From NCBI GenBank assembly GCA_002308195.1, contig DBVU01000111.1, positions 1 through 26,898 on the forward strand: a stretch of 26,898 nucleotides of DNA, read 5' to 3'. Position 1 is the first letter of the stretch. Every line of letters starts with the position of its first letter. Below, piece by piece: positions 1-11,400 of the stretch. Source of the DNA: Bacteroidales bacterium UBA1256 (GTDB lineage Bacteria > Bacteroidota > Bacteroidia > Bacteroidales > Paludibacteraceae). Position numbers and translations under genes: made by a program. Under the pieces are notes generated by a model. The model saw only the letters and a list, made by a program, of their open reading frames with translations. It was not told where the DNA came from and made no database searches.

Positions 1-429
1 ATCGGCGTGATGTTTGGAAATCCGGAGACCACGACCGGTGGTAATGCACTGAAATTCTATGCGAGTGTTCGCCTCGATATTCGCCGTATCGGTCAAATCA
101 AAGATGGCGATAACATCAAAGGTAATCAAGTTCGCGTGAAAGTAGTAAAGAACAAAGTGGCTCCTCCATTCAAGAAAGCAGAATTTGACTTGATGTTCAA
201 CGAAGGCATTTCTCGCATAGGTGAGATACTGGACTTCGCAGTGGCTTGTGATTTGATTAAGAAGAGTGGCTCGTTCTTTAGTTACGGTGAGACCAAACTG
301 GGTCAAGGCCGTGACAATGTGAAGAATGTTTTGGCCGACAATCCTGATCTTTGCGATGAGTTGGAGACTAAGATCAACGAAGCAGTCAAAGAGCAAGGAT
401 TGGAATCCGTTTTGGCAAAGATTGGATAG
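1..429 (+). CDS. recA: RecA recombinase, C-terminal part (5' end outside window)
   Basis: The frame is open from base 1, so the true start lies upstream of the window. RecA forms the ATP-dependent filament on single-stranded DNA for homologous recombination and SOS induction. The visible 142 codons begin in the DNA-binding L2 region ([20 protein letters not shown]), which is nearly invariant in RecA. They continue through the end of the core ([37 protein letters not shown]) into the small C-terminal domain ([30 protein letters not shown]). The Walker A and B motifs are not in the window. The TAG stop at 427-429 lies inside the likely start region of the next gene, which suggests one transcript. 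There is no visible frameshift. The acidic C-terminal tail common in proteobacterial RecA is short here, ending in VLAKIG. Confidence 0.97.
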   Translation: MGVMFGNPETTTGGNALKFYASVRLDIRRIGQIKDGDNIKGNQVRVKVVKNKVAPPFKKAEFDLMFNEGISRIGEILDFAVACDLIKKSGSFFSYGETKLGQGRDNVKNVLADNPDLCDELETKINEAVKEQGLESVLAKIG

Positions 430-1906
430 TAAAGAATACATACTTTCCCCACAAGACGCTTGGTCTGCGGAGCAGAAATGGCGCATTGTGAAACGTTCGG
501 TAGATGCACGTCAGCGACAGTTGAAAGTGCATCTTACTGTATTGACCGACGCCAACGGCAAGCCAATAGCCAAAGATGCACCGATTCCGCTATATGAACA
601 GCCTGTTTTTCAAGATGTTCATCAAGCCAAACAATCGGTTATTATCATCGGTTGCGGCCCTGCGGGACTTTTTGCAGCACTCACGCTATTGGAGCATGGA
701 ATCAAACCAATCATCTACGAACGCGGTAAAGAAGTGAGTGAGCGCAAACGCGATATCGCTTTGCTCAATCGGAATGAAGGGCTAAATCCGGAATCGAACT
801 ACTGTTTCGGCGAAGGCGGTGCAGGCACATTCAGCGACGGAAAACTATTCTCTCGCTCGAAAAAACGCGGCAATATGCAACGAGTGATGGAACTATTCCA
901 TTATTTTGGTGCAAATGATACGGTATTGTATGAAGCGCACGCGCATATTGGTAGCGACAAATTACCGGGAATCATCAAGAATATGCGCGAATGTATTCTT
1001 GCGCATGGCGGGGAGATACATTTTGAGAGCCGAGTAGATTCGCTCAGCGCATTTGGAGATACGCCCATCATCTTGGCGATAGGCCATTCTGCGCACGATA
1101 CCTATCGAATGCTGGCCGCAGAAGGTGTGGCGATGGAAACAAAAGGTTTTGCAATGGGCGTGCGAATTGAACATCCGCAAAGTCTGATAAACAAACTGAT
1201 GTTCCATCAGCCTGATGACAAACTAATCGACTTGATTGGCAATGCGTCTTATTCGCTAGTGACACAAGTAGACGGGCGAGGAGTTTATTCGTTCTGCATG
1301 TGTCCGGGCGGACATATTGTGCCTGCGGGAAGTAGCGCAGACGGTTGCGTGGTGAATGGAATGTCTGCCAGTCATCGCAATTCGCCATACGCCAACAGTG
1401 GTATGGTGGTGCAGATTTTGCCTGAAGATATACCGGGAAATGATCCACTGAGAGGCTTGGAATATCAAGAAGAATTAGAACGGCTGGCATTTGAGCAAGC
1501 GGCCATCAGCGGAAAGAAATCGGCCGCCCCTGCCCAACGGATGCGAGATTTTGTAGAAGGTAAGCCAAGTAAAAGTTTGCCTGAGTGCAGTTACTTGCCG
1601 GGCATGGTGAATAGTCGATTAGATCAATGGTTGCCGAAACATATAGGCAAACGACTGCAACAAGGTTTTCGAGATTTTGACAAAAAATATCCGGGATTTC
1701 TAACCAACGAGGCCGTGATATTAGGCGTAGAAAGCCGAAGTAGCAGCGCCGTGCGGATAGTGCGTGATCCGGAAACGATGGAATCGGTGAGCACCCGGAA
1801 TCTGTATCCATGCGGTGAAGGCGCAGGTTACGCAGGCGGAATCACGAGCAGCGCACTAGATGGCATCAATGCCGCTACATCCATTATCACAAAAAACAAG
1901 CACTAA
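422..1906 (+). CDS. FAD-dependent oxidoreductase of the COG2509 family
   Basis: Predicted cytosolic flavoprotein of unknown substrate. With the start proposed here it has 494 residues. A Rossmann dinucleotide motif ([14 protein letters not shown], about residues 74-87) is followed by the acidic ribose-binding residue of YER near residue 100. The family signature [13 protein letters not shown] lies at about 130-142, a Cys-Pro-Gly-Gly stretch ([12 protein letters not shown]) in the middle, and a C-terminal FAD segment ([17 protein letters not shown]) near the end. The N-terminal part ([19 protein letters not shown]) matches the usual small leading domain of this family. No ATG fits that domain; the ATGs further upstream only translate the recA region out of frame. 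I therefore favour TTG at 422, which overlaps recA by 8 bases and implies coupled translation. The start is uncertain; the family call is firm. Confidence 0.85.
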   Translation: MDSKEYILSPQDAWSAEQKWRIVKRSVDARQRQLKVHLTVLTDANGKPIAKDAPIPLYEQPVFQDVHQAKQSVIIIGCGPAGLFAALTLLEHGIKPIIYERGKEVSERKRDIALLNRNEGLNPESNYCFGEGGAGTFSDGKLFSRSKKRGNMQRVMELFHYFGANDTVLYEAHAHIGSDKLPGIIKNMRECILAHGGEIHFESRVDSLSAFGDTPIILAIGHSAHDTYRMLAAEGVAMETKGFAMGVRIEHPQSLINKLMFHQPDDKLIDLIGNASYSLVTQVDGRGVYSFCMCPGGHIVPAGSSADGCVVNGMSASHRNSPYANSGMVVQILPEDIPGNDPLRGLEYQEELERLAFEQAAISGKKSAAPAQRMRDFVEGKPSKSLPECSYLPGMVNSRLDQWLPKHIGKRLQQGFRDFDKKYPGFLTNEAVILGVESRSSSAVRIVRDPETMESVSTRNLYPCGEGAGYAGGITSSALDGINAATSIITKNKH

Positions 1907-1930
1907 AAATCTTAGTGCTTGTTCTTTTTC
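1891..1930 (+). terminator. Hairpin terminator after the COG2509 oxidoreductase gene
   Basis: A perfect 11-bp inverted repeat, ACAAGCACTAA and TTAGTGCTTGT, is separated by a 5-base loop. It is preceded by an A tract and followed by TCTTTTTC. The stop codon TAA (1904-1906) lies inside the upstream arm. Because A and T tracts flank both sides, it could also stop transcription arriving from the convergent minus-strand gene ending at 2041. Confidence 0.88.
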
Positions 1931-1953
1931 TAGAGAAAATTCAAAATCACGGG

Positions 1954-1974
1954 ATAATATACTATGTATATTAT
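1954..1974. repeat. Palindrome ATAATATAC-TAT-GTATATTAT (left copy)
   Basis: The 9-bp arms ATAATATAC and GTATATTAT are perfect reverse complements around a 3-base centre. A closely related palindrome with the core ATATAC-TAY-GTATAT occurs at 15253-15271. Each copy lies within about 25 bases of an array of 11-bp GTCTCG repeats. Function is not evident. A dimeric protein-binding site or part of a short dispersed repeat element are both possible. Confidence 0.6.
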
Positions 1975-1997
1975 AGGTATGGGTAGGATACGGTATT

Positions 1998-2041
1998 GTC
2001 TCGTTGTTCTCTCGTTATTGTCTCGATAAAGTCTCGGTCAT
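1998..2041. repeat. Four 11-bp repeats with core GTCTCG (left array)
   Basis: GTCTCG cores start at 1998, 2020 and 2031, with CTCTCG at 2009, so the spacing is exactly 11 bp. The remaining five bases of each unit are AT-rich (TTGTT, TTATT, ATAAA, GTCAT). The array runs up to the stop codon of the minus-strand gene at 2041-5427 and lies between two convergent genes, so it is not upstream of either. A second array with the same period is at 15211-15243. Spacing near one helical turn would place the cores on the same face of the DNA. Confidence 0.75.
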
Positions 2042-5000
2042 TATTTAACTTCTGCTCCGAGGGCAGTATAGGTTCTGCCTTCTTTCTCAATGAGCAACAT
2101 GCCATTGACGAGTTTTTTCTGCGGAGCAATTGGCACCAAGACCTCCTCGGGCGAAGTAGGGAGATTACCGGAATACCATTGTGCAGCAGGATCAGGCGAC
2201 GACCAGTTGCCACGATCATCGGAAGCAAATGCAGCGTAATAGTACAACTGAGGAACTGTACTAGTTGCGTCAACACATTCTTCGGCTGTGCCGCGATAAA
2301 TCTCCGTACCATCGGTAATAGATTGCGGATAGCCATTATCCTTACGCACGATAACCGTTTCCTGGAAATCAGGAGCAGGATTGACATCACCCGAAACGCG
2401 AATATCATCGATATAGAACGTACCAGAAGCGTTGTTTCCCAAGGAAATACTGAAGGAAATACGCGTTACGCCTTCCACATGATTGGCTTGGTCGGTATTG
2501 GGAGCCCAGTCGAATTGCAACATGGTGCGCATGTCCAGTTCCAGAGTCTGCCAAGAGGTGGAAGAAAGCGTGAATTTCTCGGTATACCACATATCCTCGT
2601 GTCCGGATGACATATTCTTACAAACCAGACGCAAAGCGGTACTGGTACCATTACCTTTGAGTCGGAAAGAGAGTTTCGGCGTTTTTTGCAAGTCTGTTGG
2701 CGTAGCAAAAACATAGTCGGCAGAAGCCGTTGTCCAAGCAGTCGTGATACTATAATCACACTTGAGCGCGCCATCACTAACAGAAGCTTGCATTGTGGCA
2801 CCTTCTTCACTATCCGTTTGGATAGAAGCCATGCCACTGGAGAAATCCTCCAACAGTGTTTCGAGATGCACAGGACGAGTCGGATTTTGCCAAGTCAGGC
2901 GATAATGGCCATCTTGGTCGTAGCCCAGAAGCGCATTTGGAGCGGGCGGAGGAGTGACATCGGCCACCAACGTAACCACTGCAGGATTGGTGCAGAGAAA
3001 AGTTTGGCCTGCCGACTGAATAGCAGCATAGACATAGTACTTGCCCTTCGGCTCAATATTGCGCGTATACCATACATAACGATCGACCGTATTAGCGAGA
3101 TTCTCGGCAATAAGCGTCATGCCCGTTACACTAGTGGCATTTGGATTTTGCGAATAATAGAGCGAAACTACGGCATCCTTGTTCGGGTCGAACGCATACC
3201 ATTGCAGTTTGATGGAATCTTCGACTTCGACTTCTGTGGCAGGCGTAGTGAAATTGATGGAAGGAGTGATAACTTCACCTTCGCGCAAGAAATCGTAGGT
3301 ATAAAAGACATTTCCAACTGAATCGTAAGCCGTGAGCGCGATCTTGGATGCATCGGCAGCCATATCAAGCGTGGAGAAGCATGAAACCTTGCGATAGAAC
3401 ATAGAGTACTTAGCATCTACAATCTGCTTCTGTTGCGCATAGTTAGCATCACGTCCGCAACCCGGGCGAACATAGTGTACGCCATCCTTGTACAGGTGCT
3501 CGAACGAGTGGTCGTCACCAGAAAGGGAAATAATATGCTTATTGTACGGAGCCGCAGCATACTTCTCCAATAGTGGAGCCGCACGTTTTGGTTCCTCTGA
3601 CCACTGGCCGTGGTAACCAGAAGTATAGATACCTACGTGGTGGCAAACGATAATCCACGGACGCGAACAAGCGTTGAGAACAGAATCAAGCCATACGTAT
3701 TGTCTGCAACCCTTTTGAAACTTCGGACTAGATTCGTCGAAGTTAAGATTGAGAACAATCACATCGGCATTTCCGTACACAAAGTGGAAATACGATTCTC
3801 CACGCGGGTCGATAGTATCGCCTTCGGATGCACCTTCGTGCGAGAACTGATGGAAATAGTCGTAGAAAGAAGACCAACGCAGGCCACGCGGGTCGCCCGT
3901 CTCATGGTTACCCGGAGATGACATACACGGCACTTGTCCCAGGAACTTCTGACCAGGAGTGAAATAATAGTTATTCCAGTTGCGGTCATTACCCTTGCTG
4001 CTAACAAAGTCACCATTCATAAGCGAAATATCGCAGTTGAGGTTACAGATGAAATCCTGCATATTGGACCAGTTATTGCGTGCGTTGCCGTGAATATCGC
4101 TGATGGAGAAGATACGATAAGCCGTGCCTTGCTCAGGCGCAGTCTTGGTCCAACTAATCTTCGGGCAACGACGCGTAGCGCTAGCGCCAACGGTGAAATA
4201 ATAGCGAGTGTTAGGCTGCAATCCCGTGAGAGTAACCACGTGTACATAACCTTCGTCCGCTACGTTCCAACCAGAATTGGTTGTAACTTGTTGGTTGAGG
4301 TTGGTCGAGTCTGTGCCATAATAAACAACCGCCTCAGTAGCCTCAGTCTCTTCAGACATTTGCCACAATACTTTGACAGAGTTAGTCGTCGGAGCCATAG
4401 AATACGGCATCTTATACGGCTTATATGGATCATCAGAGTTGTCGTGCGCTTGCGAAGAAACTCCCCAACGCGGATCACCAACAGTCGTTCCATCAGTACC
4501 TGCATTGACAGCAGGGCTATTACTATAGAGTTGGAAATTGCCGTTGTTAGCATCAATAAAATAAGGATTGCGGTTAGCACAGTTAGCTTGCGATCCTCCT
4601 TCTCCGATCTTCACGGGAGCATTGAATGTGATGCAGTTTCTTACATAAGAGTTGGAACCATATGCAGCGAAACTAACTGTATTGTCACGCTCCTCGGTAT
4701 TCATGAAGATACAATTGGTGATATGACTCTTGTCAATATTGGCAGGATACACACCACGTCCGTTGGTACTGTTGTAGAATGTACAGTGATCAATCTCAAC
4801 CGTGCCTTCCAATTCAGCCAAGTTATCGCTTCCGGAATACACGTAAATGAAACGTCCTGTTCCGTTTGGTCCACCATCAAATGTACTGTTCTTTACTTCC
4901 AGATTTTTCAACTGCTTCGGTGAAGCTTCCGAATAGATAGCACGGGCAGAGTTTGCGGCCGTGGTTCCCATATGGAAAATACAACCGTCTACCGTCAATT

Positions 5001-5427
5001 TGTTGATGTAGGGAGCAGCTTGATCAGTGTTGTACACGCGGATAAAGTAACTCGGGAAACCACTGAACTCACAATTTTTAACAGTGATGTTGTAAACCGT
5101 AGATCCAGGCACAAGTCTGAATGCTTCTGCCGTTCCTTGAAGGCTGACACCTTGAAGCGTAAAGTCCGCCGTTGGTTCAATACGACAGCCTGTCAATGTG
5201 ACAACCGGTTTTGCGCCATCGGCTGCCTTGACGGTAAGAGCTACCGCAGGTTTGACATGAGACGTCTCGGTGTATTCTCCAGTTGAGAGAACAAGAACGT
5301 CACCTGCCGCGGCATTGGCGACAGCACTTCTCAATGTTCCAGAACCCGGAGAAACATTGACCGTAGTTCCGAAAGCAGTTAGGATACCTAGTCCTAATGC
5401 CAGAAATACAGAAAAGATTTTTTTCAT
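2041..5427 (-). CDS. Secreted beta-helix and metallophosphoesterase fusion with C-terminal sorting tail
   Basis: 1128 residues. Signal peptide at 1-20. About 21-325: parallel beta-helix-like segment with short repeats such as ITNCIFMN and LTVDGCIF. About 340-430: fibronectin-III-like domain resembling the N-terminal domain of purple acid phosphatases. About 437-665: calcineurin-like metallophosphoesterase with SDIHG (D444, H446), NGDF (D473), GNHE (N507, H508), CHH (H596, H597) and GDDHSFEH (637-644). The canonical GHxH motif reads GDDH, so one expected metal-ligand histidine is Asp638. Next come a further FnIII-like domain and a beta-sandwich, possibly carbohydrate-binding, opening with ETLLEDFSSG. 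The end, KLVNGMLLIEKEGRTYTALG, resembles short Bacteroidales sorting tails. It starts 45 bases after the giant gene and is probably cotranscribed. Phosphatase or phosphodiesterase activity at the cell surface is inferred; the substrate is unknown. Confidence 0.85.
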   Translation of the reverse strand: MKKIFSVFLALGLGILTAFGTTVNVSPGSGTLRSAVANAAAGDVLVLSTGEYTETSHVKPAVALTVKAADGAKPVVTLTGCRIEPTADFTLQGVSLQGTAEAFRLVPGSTVYNITVKNCEFSGFPSYFIRVYNTDQAAPYINKLTVDGCIFHMGTTAANSARAIYSEASPKQLKNLEVKNSTFDGGPNGTGRFIYVYSGSDNLAELEGTVEIDHCTFYNSTNGRGVYPANIDKSHITNCIFMNTEERDNTVSFAAYGSNSYVRNCITFNAPVKIGEGGSQANCANRNPYFIDANNGNFQLYSNSPAVNAGTDGTTVGDPRWGVSSQAHDNSDDPYKPYKMPYSMAPTTNSVKVLWQMSEETEATEAVVYYGTDSTNLNQQVTTNSGWNVADEGYVHVVTLTGLQPNTRYYFTVGASATRRCPKISWTKTAPEQGTAYRIFSISDIHGNARNNWSNMQDFICNLNCDISLMNGDFVSSKGNDRNWNNYYFTPGQKFLGQVPCMSSPGNHETGDPRGLRWSSFYDYFHQFSHEGASEGDTIDPRGESYFHFVYGNADVIVLNLNFDESSPKFQKGCRQYVWLDSVLNACSRPWIIVCHHVGIYTSGYHGQWSEEPKRAAPLLEKYAAAPYNKHIISLSGDDHSFEHLYKDGVHYVRPGCGRDANYAQQKQIVDAKYSMFYRKVSCFSTLDMAADASKIALTAYDSVGNVFYTYDFLREGEVITPSINFTTPATEVEVEDSIKLQWYAFDPNKDAVVSLYYSQNPNATSVTGMTLIAENLANTVDRYVWYTRNIEPKGKYYVYAAIQSAGQTFLCTNPAVVTLVADVTPPPAPNALLGYDQDGHYRLTWQNPTRPVHLETLLEDFSSGMASIQTDSEEGATMQASVSDGALKCDYSITTAWTTASADYVFATPTDLQKTPKLSFRLKGNGTSTALRLVCKNMSSGHEDMWYTEKFTLSSTSWQTLELDMRTMLQFDWAPNTDQANHVEGVTRISFSISLGNNASGTFYIDDIRVSGDVNPAPDFQETVIVRKDNGYPQSITDGTEIYRGTAEECVDATSTVPQLYYYAAFASDDRGNWSSPDPAAQWYSGNLPTSPEEVLVPIAPQKKLVNGMLLIEKEGRTYTALGAEVK

Positions 5428-5472
5428 AACAATACTAAATTTTATAGGTTAAAACAAATTGTGCTAGTCTAT

Positions 5473-8400
5473 TTACGGGATCATAACTTTCTTTGTCTTA
5501 CCACCTACGACGATGATATAGGTACCCTGATAGAGATGATCCATGGCATTAGTTACATCCTTGCCGGTATAGTCGTAGATGCGCATACCCTTAGGACCGC
5601 TAATTCCATTTTCGGTGACAACTACTTCCTCGATACCCTCGAATGGTTTCTCGGTAGCAGTAAAGGTGGCGGTATAAGTAGCCTCACCCGTTACTGTCTC
5701 GACCTCAGGAGTCCAACCGCTGAAGGTGTAAGTATAGGTATCGTCGTCAGCTTTTGTCGGGGTATGGCCATTATACGTTGGCATTGTACCATAGTTCCAC
5801 TCGCTGCTCTGCAATACTTCTCCATCCTCATTCTGGAAGGTGATGAGATAGCTATTAACTTTCTCCGTAAAGATGGCAGTGTAAGTAATATCCTTCGTAA
5901 CGACCTCTAACTCTGGAGTCCATCCGCTGAATGTAAATGTATATTGAGCAGTTGGCTCCTTAGTAGGAGTGATACTCTGATACTCAGGCATTGCGCCATA
6001 CTTCCAGGTACTATTCTGCACTTCGGTTCCTTCCACTACAAAGATCACCGTGAACAGTTGTCGGTCGTAGTAGATATTAACTTCAGCCAAGCCATCAGCA
6101 GTAATCACTTGTTGCTCGAAGGACAAAGCAGTGAAGCCTTCGTATACCAGTGCAGATGCTGCAGTCAATTGGCCAGTAACGCCTGTCAGAGTTTGCTTAT
6201 CTGCCAGAACCTCGGTATACTCATCATTGTCCACGTTTTGCTGCCAGTGGCGTACGGTGTAAGCAATACCATCGTTTGCGCTGAATTGAGCAGTGATAGT
6301 CGTATTGCCAGAGATTGTGACAGTGGTAGTTGCATCTGTACTGATGACATTGCCATTCTCATCTACCCAACCTTCGAAGCTATAGCCATCATTCGGAGTT
6401 GCCGTAATCGTTACTTCTTCGCCATAAGTATACTCGTCTTTCTCCGGAGTAGCACTTACCGTTCCTTGCGTAGGATCGGAAGTAGTGATAGTCACGCCAC
6501 CGAAGGTCTTTGGTGTGGCAGTAAACGTGGCCGTATAGGTTGCTTCACCCGTTACGGATACGATAGAAGGATTCCATCCACTGAATGTGTAGGTGTAACC
6601 TGCATCTTCATCCTTAGTAGGAGTAGATGGTGCTTCAGGCATTGTTCCATACTCAACTTCCTCTGTCTTCAGCACTGAACCATCCTCGTTGAGGAACGTA
6701 ATTGTGTAAGAGCGCAGTGTAGAAGTATATGTAGCCATATAGGTAACATCTCCCTGGACAGTTGCTACCTCAGGAGTCCAACCAGCAAATGTATAAGTAT
6801 ACTGCTCGTTGGAAGCCTTGGACGGGGTTTGACCATGGAAGCTTGGCATTGCGCCATATTCTACGTTCTCGTCTGTTTCTAAGACAGTACCATCTTCGTC
6901 CTTCCAAGTAACTGTATACGTATTCACCGTACTATTATAGGTTGCCGTGTAAATAGCTTCGCCCTCCACAGGAACCACACTTGGTGACCATCCCGCAAAC
7001 GTATAGGTATACTGTGCAGTGGATTGCTTGCTAGGCTCCGAAGGAGCAACAGGCGTTGTGCCATATTCTACTTCTTCGGTCTTCAGTACTGTGCCATCTT
7101 CATCTTTCCAGGTAATAGTATATTTGTTCAATACACTACTGAATGTAGCCGTATAGGTTTGGTTAGCCTTCACGACATCTATAGCAGGAGTCCAGCCAGA
7201 GAAGGTATAGGTGTACTGTGCATCCGGCTCCTTGGTCGGATCAACAGGAGCAACAGGCATTGCACCATAACGCAGAGTCTCCGTCTTCAGTACACTACCC
7301 TCAGATTTGAAGGTAATAGTGAATGTTTGACGATCGTAGCGGATAATAACCACTGCTTCACCATCACCGGTAATCGTAGTTTGAACAACTGTTTGAGCGG
7401 TGAATCCTTCGTACGTCTTAGGCTCTGCAGATGTTTGCGTGCCAGTCGTTCCATACAATGTTTCACTCTCATATTCAGTATAGTCATCGCCTACGAGGTC
7501 TTGCCACATGTGCTTAACGATATATGCCGTGTTGGTATTTGCGACAAAGACTGCAGTGATTGTAGCATCGCCTTCAACTGTGTATGTAACAGAAGTCTCT
7601 GTGCTTACTGTATTACCATCAGCATCGGCCCATTCGCTGAAGGTATAGCCTTCTTCAGGAGATGCGGTTAGCGTAACCTCTTCACCGTATGAATAAGTAT
7701 TTTGTTCAGGAGATACACTGATCGTTCCACCTTCTCCACTAGAGAATGTAACGCCCGTGTACGTATTCCTATCATAATAGATATCTACTATTGTACCACC
7801 ATTTGCAGCAATCTCCACTTGAGAGAATGGTTTAGCCGTAAAGCCTGTGTAGGTCTTTGGCATAGCAGCAGTGAGAGAACCCGTAGCACCAGTTTTCTGT
7901 TCTGCCTCGTGCAAGGTGTAACCATTGTCATTGAGGTTCTGCCACAAGTGGCGAACGGTATACTTGGTATTACCTGCTGCAGACCAAGTGGCCGTGTAGG
8001 TTACATTCTTGTCAGGCATCGTCGCATCTACTGCAGGATTCCAACCGGCGAATGTATAACCTTGCAGTTCAACAGTCGGAGCAACCAGCGGTGTGCCATA
8101 TTCGGTCAGACCAGCAGGAGTATAACCTGTACCAGTGATAGTACCACCATTCAGATCCCAGGTCAGTGTCCAACTGTTGATAGTCCATTTAGCAAACAGT
8201 TCTACATCGCCTGTCACTTCGTCTGAAGCAAAGTTCCAAACAGTAGCACAACCAGCCTCACGATACCAACCGCCGAAGGTGTAACCCTCGACATTGCTCA
8301 TCGTCGGTTGAGTTGCATAGCTGCCATATGCAACACTCTGACTCATAGGAGCTGTACCGTGACCATTGGCATTGAAGCTTACCGTGTAGGAGTTCTTCGT

Positions 8401-11400
8401 TGCGGTGAAGACTGCGGTGTAAGTAGCATCGCCTACTACCGATACGATAGTCGGTGTCCAACCTGCGAAGGTGTAGGTCCACTCAGCTGTATTCTGTTTG
8501 GTGGCATCTTCGTGAGTAGGAACGACACCATAAGCAACTGTCGTCTGGTCGATGAGACTACCATCATCATTCCTCCATGTGATGGTGTAGGTGTTAACGG
8601 TGCTGGTATAGGTTGCCGTATAGGTTGCATTGCCTGTTACTGCGCTCAGAGCAGGACTCCAACCGGCAAACGTATAGGTGTACTGTGCAGTAGAAGCCTT
8701 ACTTGGATCTGCATGAGTTGGCATTGCACCATAAGCAACTGTCGTCTGGTCAATGATACTACCATCATCATTCTTCCAGGTGATAGTGTACTCATTTACT
8801 GTGCTGGTATAAGTAGCCGTATATGTTGCATCACCCGTTACCTCGGTCAGTGCAGGACTCCAACCGGCGAAGGTGTAAGTGTACTGTGCATCCGGATCCT
8901 TACTTGGATCGGCGTGAGTTGGCATTGCACCATACTCTACCGTGGTCTCGTCGATAGTACTACCGTCTTCATCCTTCCAGGTGATAGTGTACGTTTTAAC
9001 AGTGCTGGTATACGTAGCCGTATAGGTTGCATTGCCTGTTACTGCTACGATAGCTGGTGTCCAACCGGCAAAGGTATAAGTATACTGTGCCGTAGGAGCC
9101 TTGCTTGGAGCTGCGTGACTAGGAACGACACCATAAGCAACCGTCGTCTGGTCGATAACAGTACCGTCATCATTAAGCCATGTGATGGTGTACGAGTTAA
9201 CCTCCTGGTCGAACTGAGCTGTGTAGGTTGCATTACCCGTTACCGTGACGATAGTAGGACTCCAATTGCCATTGAACGTGTAGGTATATTGCGGCGTGGC
9301 CGTCTTAGTCGGCGTTGTGCCGTTATACTCAGGAGTTGCACCGTAACGTACGTTGATATCCGTTTCGATAGTCTGGTCGTCACCATCCTTCCACGTGATA
9401 GTGAAGGTCTGACGATCGTAGTAGATATCTACTACGGTACTACCGTCTGCAGCAATAGTCGCTTGCGAGAAGGACTTGGCTGTGAAACCGGTGTATGACT
9501 TAGATGTCGCTGCAGTTAGCTGGCCCGTAGTACCCGTCTTGTTCTCTGTCTCGAACAAGGTGTACTGGTTGCCTGTCAAGTTCTGCTGATAGTGTTTAAC
9601 CGTATAAGCTGTGTTCGTATTAGCAGTCCATTGAGCCGTGAAGGTCAGGTCGTTGTCAGGCATCGTTGCAGGAACCGTTGCTCCCCAATTGGCGAAGGTA
9701 TAACCCGTCTTGGTCGGAGTATTCGGCTGAACGATGGTAGTTCCGTAAGTCACATTGCCACTCGTGTAATTGCCTGTCAAAGCATCACCATCGGTGATCC
9801 AAGTTAGTGTGTGGGTATTAACTGTCCATTTAGCGTAGAGAACTAGTGTTCCGGTTACTCTATCCTGATTGAACCTCCACGCATTGGTGCAAGCAGCCTC
9901 TTTGTACCAACCGCCGAAGGTATAGCCTGTTGCGGTCGGAGCAGTAGGTTGAGTTACCTTACCATTATATGCAATGGTTTGGCTGGAAGGTGCTACGCCA
10001 TGACCCTGAACATCGAAGGTTACGGTATAACTGTTGGTAGATGACGAGAACTGAGCTGTGTAGGTCGTGTTGGCCGAAACAGTAGTAATCTCAGGGCTCC
10101 AACCTGTGAAAGTATAACTATATTGCGCTGTAGAAGTACGAGAAGGCGTTGCACCATCGTAGCTAGGCGTTGCGCCATAACGTACGTTGAGGTCAGTCTC
10201 CAACGTAGAGTTATCGTAGTTATTCCAGGTAATGGTATAGGTATTTCTGTCGTAGTAGATATTGACTACGGTGCTACCATTAGCTGCAATTGTTTGCTGC
10301 GAGAAGGACTTAGCCGTGAAACCAGTGTATGTCTTGGATGTTGCCGCAGTTAACTGACCCGTAGTTCCTGTCATGTTCTGACGATCGGCTACAATCTCGG
10401 TATAGTCATTGTCATTGAGATTTTGCTGCCAATGTTTAACCAGATAAGCCGTGCTGGTATTAGCAGTCCACTGAGCTGTGAAAGTCAGATCGTTGTCAGG
10501 CATTGTAGCAGGGACAGTAGCACCCCAGTTGGAGAAGGTATAACCCGTCTTGGTCGGAGTATTCGGCTGAACGATGGTCGCTCCGTAAGCCACATTGCCA
10601 CTCGTGTAATTGCCGGTCAATGCATCACCGTCGGTGATCCAAGTCAAGGTGTGGGTATTAACCGTCCACTTAGCGTAAATAACTTGAGCACCCGTGATAA
10701 CATCCGTATTGAAGTTCCATGCATTGGTGCAAGCGGCCTCTTTGAACCAACCGCCGAAGGTGTAACCTGTTGCGGTCAGGTTGCCCGGGTTAGTCACCTT
10801 GGCGCCATACTCAACCGTTTGGTTGGATGGAGCGGTGCCATGACCTTGAACATTGAACGATACCGTATAACTATTGGTTGTTTGTGAGAACTGAGCCGTA
10901 TAGGTTGCATTACCCGTTACAGCCACTACATCAGGACTCCATCCAGAGAATGTATAGGTATACTGTGCGGTGGCGGCACGAGTAGGCGTTGCGCCATCGT
11001 AAGTCGGTGTCGCGCCATAACGTACATTATTGTCTGTTTCTAGCGTAGCATTATTATAGTTCTTCCATGTAATGGTATAGGTCTTGCGATCGTAGTAGAT
11101 ATTGACTACTGTGCTACCGTTAGCGGCAATAGTTGATTGCGAGAAGGACCTAGCCGTGAAGCCTGTGTAGGTTTTAGCAGCGGCCGCGGTATTTGCGCCT
11201 GTAGTACCAGTCATATTCTGACGATCAGCAACTACCTCGGTATAGTCATTACCAACAAGATTCTGTTGCCAATGCTTAACTATATAAGCAGTATTGGTGT
11301 TTGCAGTCCAGAAAGGATAAAGAGTAATAGCCGTGTTCGCCGTGTAAGTACCTCCTAAATCATACGCTTTCGCACCGCCATCGGTAGTACTCCACCCCGT

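Noticed and set aside
3934..4923. 329-codon plus-strand ORF opposite the phosphoesterase gene
   Set aside because: The minus strand there encodes clear metallophosphoesterase and beta-helix motifs; the plus-strand product is low-complexity Arg/Ile/Ser.
8308..9498. 396-codon plus-strand ORF inside the giant gene
   Set aside because: It runs opposite to the repeat array. The repeated codon pattern keeps the antisense frame open; the translation is Cys/Arg/Ile-rich and matches no family.
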